Of a stretch of 64,000 nucleotides of DNA, positions 59,758 to 64,000 are shown piece by piece. Source of the stretch: Gammaproteobacteria bacterium (GTDB lineage: Bacteria; Pseudomonadota; Gammaproteobacteria; Burkholderiales; Rhodocyclaceae). Below the pieces are notes generated by a model. That model ran no database searches. It was given only the letters and a program-made list of their open reading frames with translations, and was not told the DNA's origin. Numbering within the stretch: position 1 is the stretch's first letter; each line of letters begins with the position of its first letter. The translations under genes were made by a program, and so were the position numbers. The DNA lies in contig JAHJVE010000012.1 in the NCBI GenBank assembly GCA_018828385.1, forward strand, positions 62,001-126,000, written 5' to 3'.

Positions 59758-61281
59758 CTACTGGGTCAGGCGCTCAAATAACTTGACGGTGGTGTCGACG
59801 CTGCGCAACAGTCGCTCGCCTTCGGCAACGACGAGACGGGAATGCTGGGTTCTGCCGACATAAGAGATATCCGGGCATAGGGTGCGGATGAATTTTTGCC
59901 ATTGGCTGGCTACTATTCCAAGCTGGGCATCTACTTCTGAAGGGGTATTCCCGGTTTTTCCCAAGGCCTGCAGGTTGTTTTCGAACTCCTGGCAGGAAGG
60001 CGGTATCAGCGCAGCAATTTTTTCATCCAGGCATGCCCATTCGCGGAACAGGAAAAACTTGCCTATGCGTTGCGACAGCATGCGGTTGCGGCCAGCAATG
60101 TTTACATAGTGGGCCGCAGGGAGGCCTCCTAGATCGGCGGCGTGGCCGGTCAACGCATCAGTTGCCTTAAGTAGTTCCTCGCTCAGTTCGAATACCTCTT
60201 CAACCCTTTGTACGGATATTTCCTCGACGCGCATTAATTGCCTGTATTGCGGCCACAAAGCCTTGATCAGCGCGAATTTGTCGGCAAACTCAATCGCCAG
60301 TTCGTGCTGATCAAGACGGTCCAGGTTGCGCTCGAACTCCTTCTCGAGCTGGTTAAGCTTGATGAGTGCCTTCTGCGGAGCAATTGCGGAAACGACCATG
60401 CACCAGGCGATAGCCATGCGCTGGGAAAGAACCCGCAGGCGGCCACACATGTTGACCAGCATGCCTGTAGACAAGGGGGACTCGGCACCTGGTGAATTGC
60501 CTTTGCGCTTTCTGCAGAAATTGAGCCGCTGCTTTGTTTCACCTCTAACTGTATCGAGCAGGGCGGCATTCTGTATATGGACGTTGCGGCCATCAACGAC
60601 GAGAATGCCGTTGTCGCTCAGTTCGCGCAGGTTGCGCGAAAATGACTCGGGGGTCATGTCGATGCGCGCTGCGATCACTTTTTTGCTGGCCTTGAGAACG
60701 ACTGTCGTTTCTCCCGCCAGAGCGGCCCGCTCACCAGCCATTTCGAGCAGGTAGTCGAGTAGGCGCTGGGCTCCCGTCAATCCGTAATGATGACTGGCGG
60801 CACCGAGTTCGGTGGCAAACTGTCGCTGGGCCAGGGCTTCGATGATCCGATTGCTTAGGTCGTGGTGATTTTGGGTAGCCACTCGCAGCTTGCGATTATC
60901 GATTGCCACCAGCAGGGCTCGGGTGATGCTGGAACAGGTACTGGCATAGTGCGTGGCGCCGAATACTTCTGCCAAACTGAGGAGTTGTTCACTCTGTACA
61001 ATTTCCAGCACTTTTGAGGCGCCGCCAGGAGTCGTTGTGCTGCGTTTGACGCTTCCGTTGAACAACAAATAAGCTTCACGGACCGGTTCGCCAGCTTCAT
61101 ACAGGGTTCTATTGGCGGAAAGTTCAAGGACACGGCTCGCAGTGACCAAGTCATTGATCACGGCTGATGGCAGGCCGGCGAAAAACTTGCTGCCGGAAAG
61201 TAATTCTCGCTGGGCACGAGATGGATCTTTAATGCGGGCGTTCAATTGGCGCGACCTTCTCAGGATATGTCCTGAGCTCAT
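59758..61281 (-). CDS. Crp/Fnr-type regulator fused to two PilJ/NarX-like sensor boxes
   Basis: Protein of 507 residues. Residues ~30-150 are a cNMP-binding-like fold (LYEAGEPVREAYLLFNGSVK). Residues ~155-235 are a Crp-type HTH (SKKVIAARIDMTPESFSRNL, RELSDNGILVVDG). From ~270 on are two type-IV-pilus/PilJ-like segments with NMCGRLRVLSQRMA (~277) and NIAGRNRMLSQRIG (~394), which resemble the P-box of NarX-type nitrate sensors. No transmembrane helix, so a soluble one-component regulator. It lies directly downstream of nirS on the same strand behind a terminator, suggesting control of denitrification by nitrate or nitrite (inference). No CxxxC iron-sulfur motif of Fnr is seen. Confidence 0.85.
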   Translation of the reverse strand: MSSGHILRRSRQLNARIKDPSRAQRELLSGSKFFAGLPSAVINDLVTASRVLELSANRTLYEAGEPVREAYLLFNGSVKRSTTTPGGASKVLEIVQSEQLLSLAEVFGATHYASTCSSITRALLVAIDNRKLRVATQNHHDLSNRIIEALAQRQFATELGAASHHYGLTGAQRLLDYLLEMAGERAALAGETTVVLKASKKVIAARIDMTPESFSRNLRELSDNGILVVDGRNVHIQNAALLDTVRGETKQRLNFCRKRKGNSPGAESPLSTGMLVNMCGRLRVLSQRMAIAWCMVVSAIAPQKALIKLNQLEKEFERNLDRLDQHELAIEFADKFALIKALWPQYRQLMRVEEISVQRVEEVFELSEELLKATDALTGHAADLGGLPAAHYVNIAGRNRMLSQRIGKFFLFREWACLDEKIAALIPPSCQEFENNLQALGKTGNTPSEVDAQLGIVASQWQKFIRTLCPDISYVGRTQHSRLVVAEGERLLRSVDTTVKLFERLTQ

Positions 61282-61297
61282 ACTAAGTAAAAGGCAA

Positions 61298-61337
61298 GAG
61301 GGGGAGAACTCCCCAATCGGATGAGTTCTCCCCCTTC
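61298..61337 (-). terminator. Terminator after nirS
   Basis: A roughly 13-bp GC-rich stem (AGGGGGAGAACT arm with AGTTCTCCCCCT arm). On the minus strand it is followed by CTTGCCTTTTACTT. It lies 8-47 nt after the nirS stop and before the Crp-type gene. Confidence 0.75.
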
Positions 61338-61344
61338 TTTGGTC

Positions 61345-63215
<1,871 letters not shown>

Positions 63216-63275
63216 GCCGAATGGTGACTGGAGTGTTGAACCCTTGCCAGGAGTGGGGGAGACAGTAATTGAGGC

Positions 63276-63524
63276 TTATGCCATTTGAGGTGAAATGAGC
63301 GCCCTAAAACGGCCGGTACACGCAAAAATGCTCGCCTCGGCCTCCGGCTCGGTGGCAACCCGTGTCTTGTAATTCTTTCCGGTCAGAGCAACGGTATTGG
63401 GCAAGACCGACTGAACCTCATGCCAGGCCTGGACCGTATCCGAAGCTTCTGTTGCATTGACCCGATGAAAACGCAGCGTCGGCAGAGCCCCGGCCGAAGC
63501 GGATTGGTCGAATCCCACGGTCAA
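63276..63524 (-). CDS. Possible small protein, hypothetical
   Basis: An 82-residue frame from TTG 63524: MTVGFDQSASAGALPTLRFH, RVNATEASDTVQAWHEVQSV, then VATEPEAEASIFACTGRFRA. The composition is protein-like but there is no clear ribosome site and no known family. It follows the 137-residue gene by 48 nt on the same strand and could be a remnant of a longer gene. Confidence 0.3.
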   Translation of the reverse strand: MTVGFDQSASAGALPTLRFHRVNATEASDTVQAWHEVQSVLPNTVALTGKNYKTRVATEPEAEASIFACTGRFRALISPQMA

Positions 63525-63572
63525 CCGGAAAAAATGCTCAAAAATGAAATTCGGGTTGACCGTGAAAGCGAA

Positions 63573-63986
63573 CTACAACGATGGTGCAGACTGATCCGGC
63601 GAGCGCTGCCAGAAGGTGTCGCCGTAGTCGCCACCGAGCGAGGGCATGGTTTCGCCTTGTTTAAAGTACCGGCGAGAACCGGGTTTGGCCGGGGTGAACC
63701 ACCAGCCGGCTTCAGTGCAAGGCGATCCGCCAGGGATGCTACGGCGCACTGTTATTTCCATGTTGTTGGCGTTTCGTGCCTCTTCAGGCCAAAACTCAGT
63801 CCAGGGCCGTGACGAATATTCCGGGCAGCGGAACTGATATTCAGCCTCTTCCGCCGGGATGGTTCCATCTTCGTAACGATCATCCCGCCACAGGAGTTTC
63901 CAGAAAGTCGGGCGTCCCTTGCCATTCGGAGCGTCGGCTTCGAAAGCGATGGTTGGCGCGGGAGAGTCGACGTGGAGGTAATTCAT
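63573..63986 (-). CDS. Hypothetical protein
   Basis: Protein of 137 residues: MNYLHVDSPAPTIAFEADAP, NGKGRPTFWKLLWRDDRYED, YQFRCPEYSSRPWTEFWPEE, ITVRRSIPGGSPCTEAGWWF, SRRYFKQGETMPSLGGDYGD. Rich in aromatic residues, soluble, no signal peptide. No family is recognised and no catalytic motif is obvious. It lies close to the window edge, upstream of nirS on the same strand. Confidence 0.55.
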   Translation of the reverse strand: MNYLHVDSPAPTIAFEADAPNGKGRPTFWKLLWRDDRYEDGTIPAEEAEYQFRCPEYSSRPWTEFWPEEARNANNMEITVRRSIPGGSPCTEAGWWFTPAKPGSRRYFKQGETMPSLGGDYGDTFWQRSPDQSAPSL

Positions 63987-64000
63987 GGTGCCATCGAGTT

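Overview
This 64 kb, GC-rich window looks like a denitrifying betaproteobacterium, most likely of the Rhodocyclales (Dechloromonas/Azonexus/Thauera type). The grounds are a cytochrome cd1 nitrite reductase, czc/pbr/cus metal gene sets and the style of the ribonucleotide reductases; the genus is inference. From the left edge to about 59.66 kb it reads as the right part of an integrative and conjugative element (ICE). At about 59.62-59.66 kb there is only the 3' part of a tRNA-Pro(GGG)-like gene, next to an inward-facing P4-type integrase, so this is probably the right attachment end. Beyond it lies chromosome with nirS. No conjugation (T4SS/relaxase) genes are in view; they would lie to the left.

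Layout. (1) 0-21 kb, metal cargo, mostly on the minus strand: the start of a czcI-czcC cation efflux operon; a Met/His-rich periplasmic protein; a DUF302 protein; an HD-GYP protein; a lead/cadmium module (P-type ATPase, fused PAP2-phosphatase/LspA, an Lnt paralogue, YnfA, PbrR) with two near-identical MerR-type 19-bp-spacer promoters; then a copper/silver module (cusCBA, CopK-like, CusF-like, small membrane and secreted proteins, a second MerR regulator). (2) 21.4-34.5 kb, ICE backbone: IHF-beta, a zinc-rich RDF-like protein with SbcD- and SbcC-like partners, a TacA/TacT-type toxin-antitoxin pair, a soluble histidine kinase divergent from an XRE regulator, RadC and many small conserved ICE proteins. 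(3) 35.0-42.4 kb: one operon with both class Ia (nrdA, nrdB) and class III (nrdD, nrdG) ribonucleotide reductases, preceded by a probable pair of NrdR boxes and a cobalamin riboswitch. The class III enzyme is split: its glycyl-radical loop is a separate 59-residue gene. (4) 42.4-59.4 kb: a 1,669-residue methylase/helicase, a diguanylate cyclase, ParB, an orphan MbcA/ParS-type antitoxin with a broken RES toxin, vapBC, two tyrosine recombinases, a ParM-like actin with partner, and a membrane-anchored Cas4-like nuclease. (5) 59.7-64 kb, chromosome: a Crp-type regulator fused to two PilJ/NarX-like sensor boxes, nirS with two perfect FNR/DNR boxes, and a hypothetical protein.

Two families of repeated leader elements on the minus strand stand out. 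Five copies of a radC-motif-like RNA carry a stem that sequesters the ribosome binding site and shows compensatory changes. Four copies of a 22-nt box each adjoin a GC hairpin of different sequence; three of these lie upstream of radC-type leaders. Together they suggest coordinated RNA-level control of the ICE backbone.
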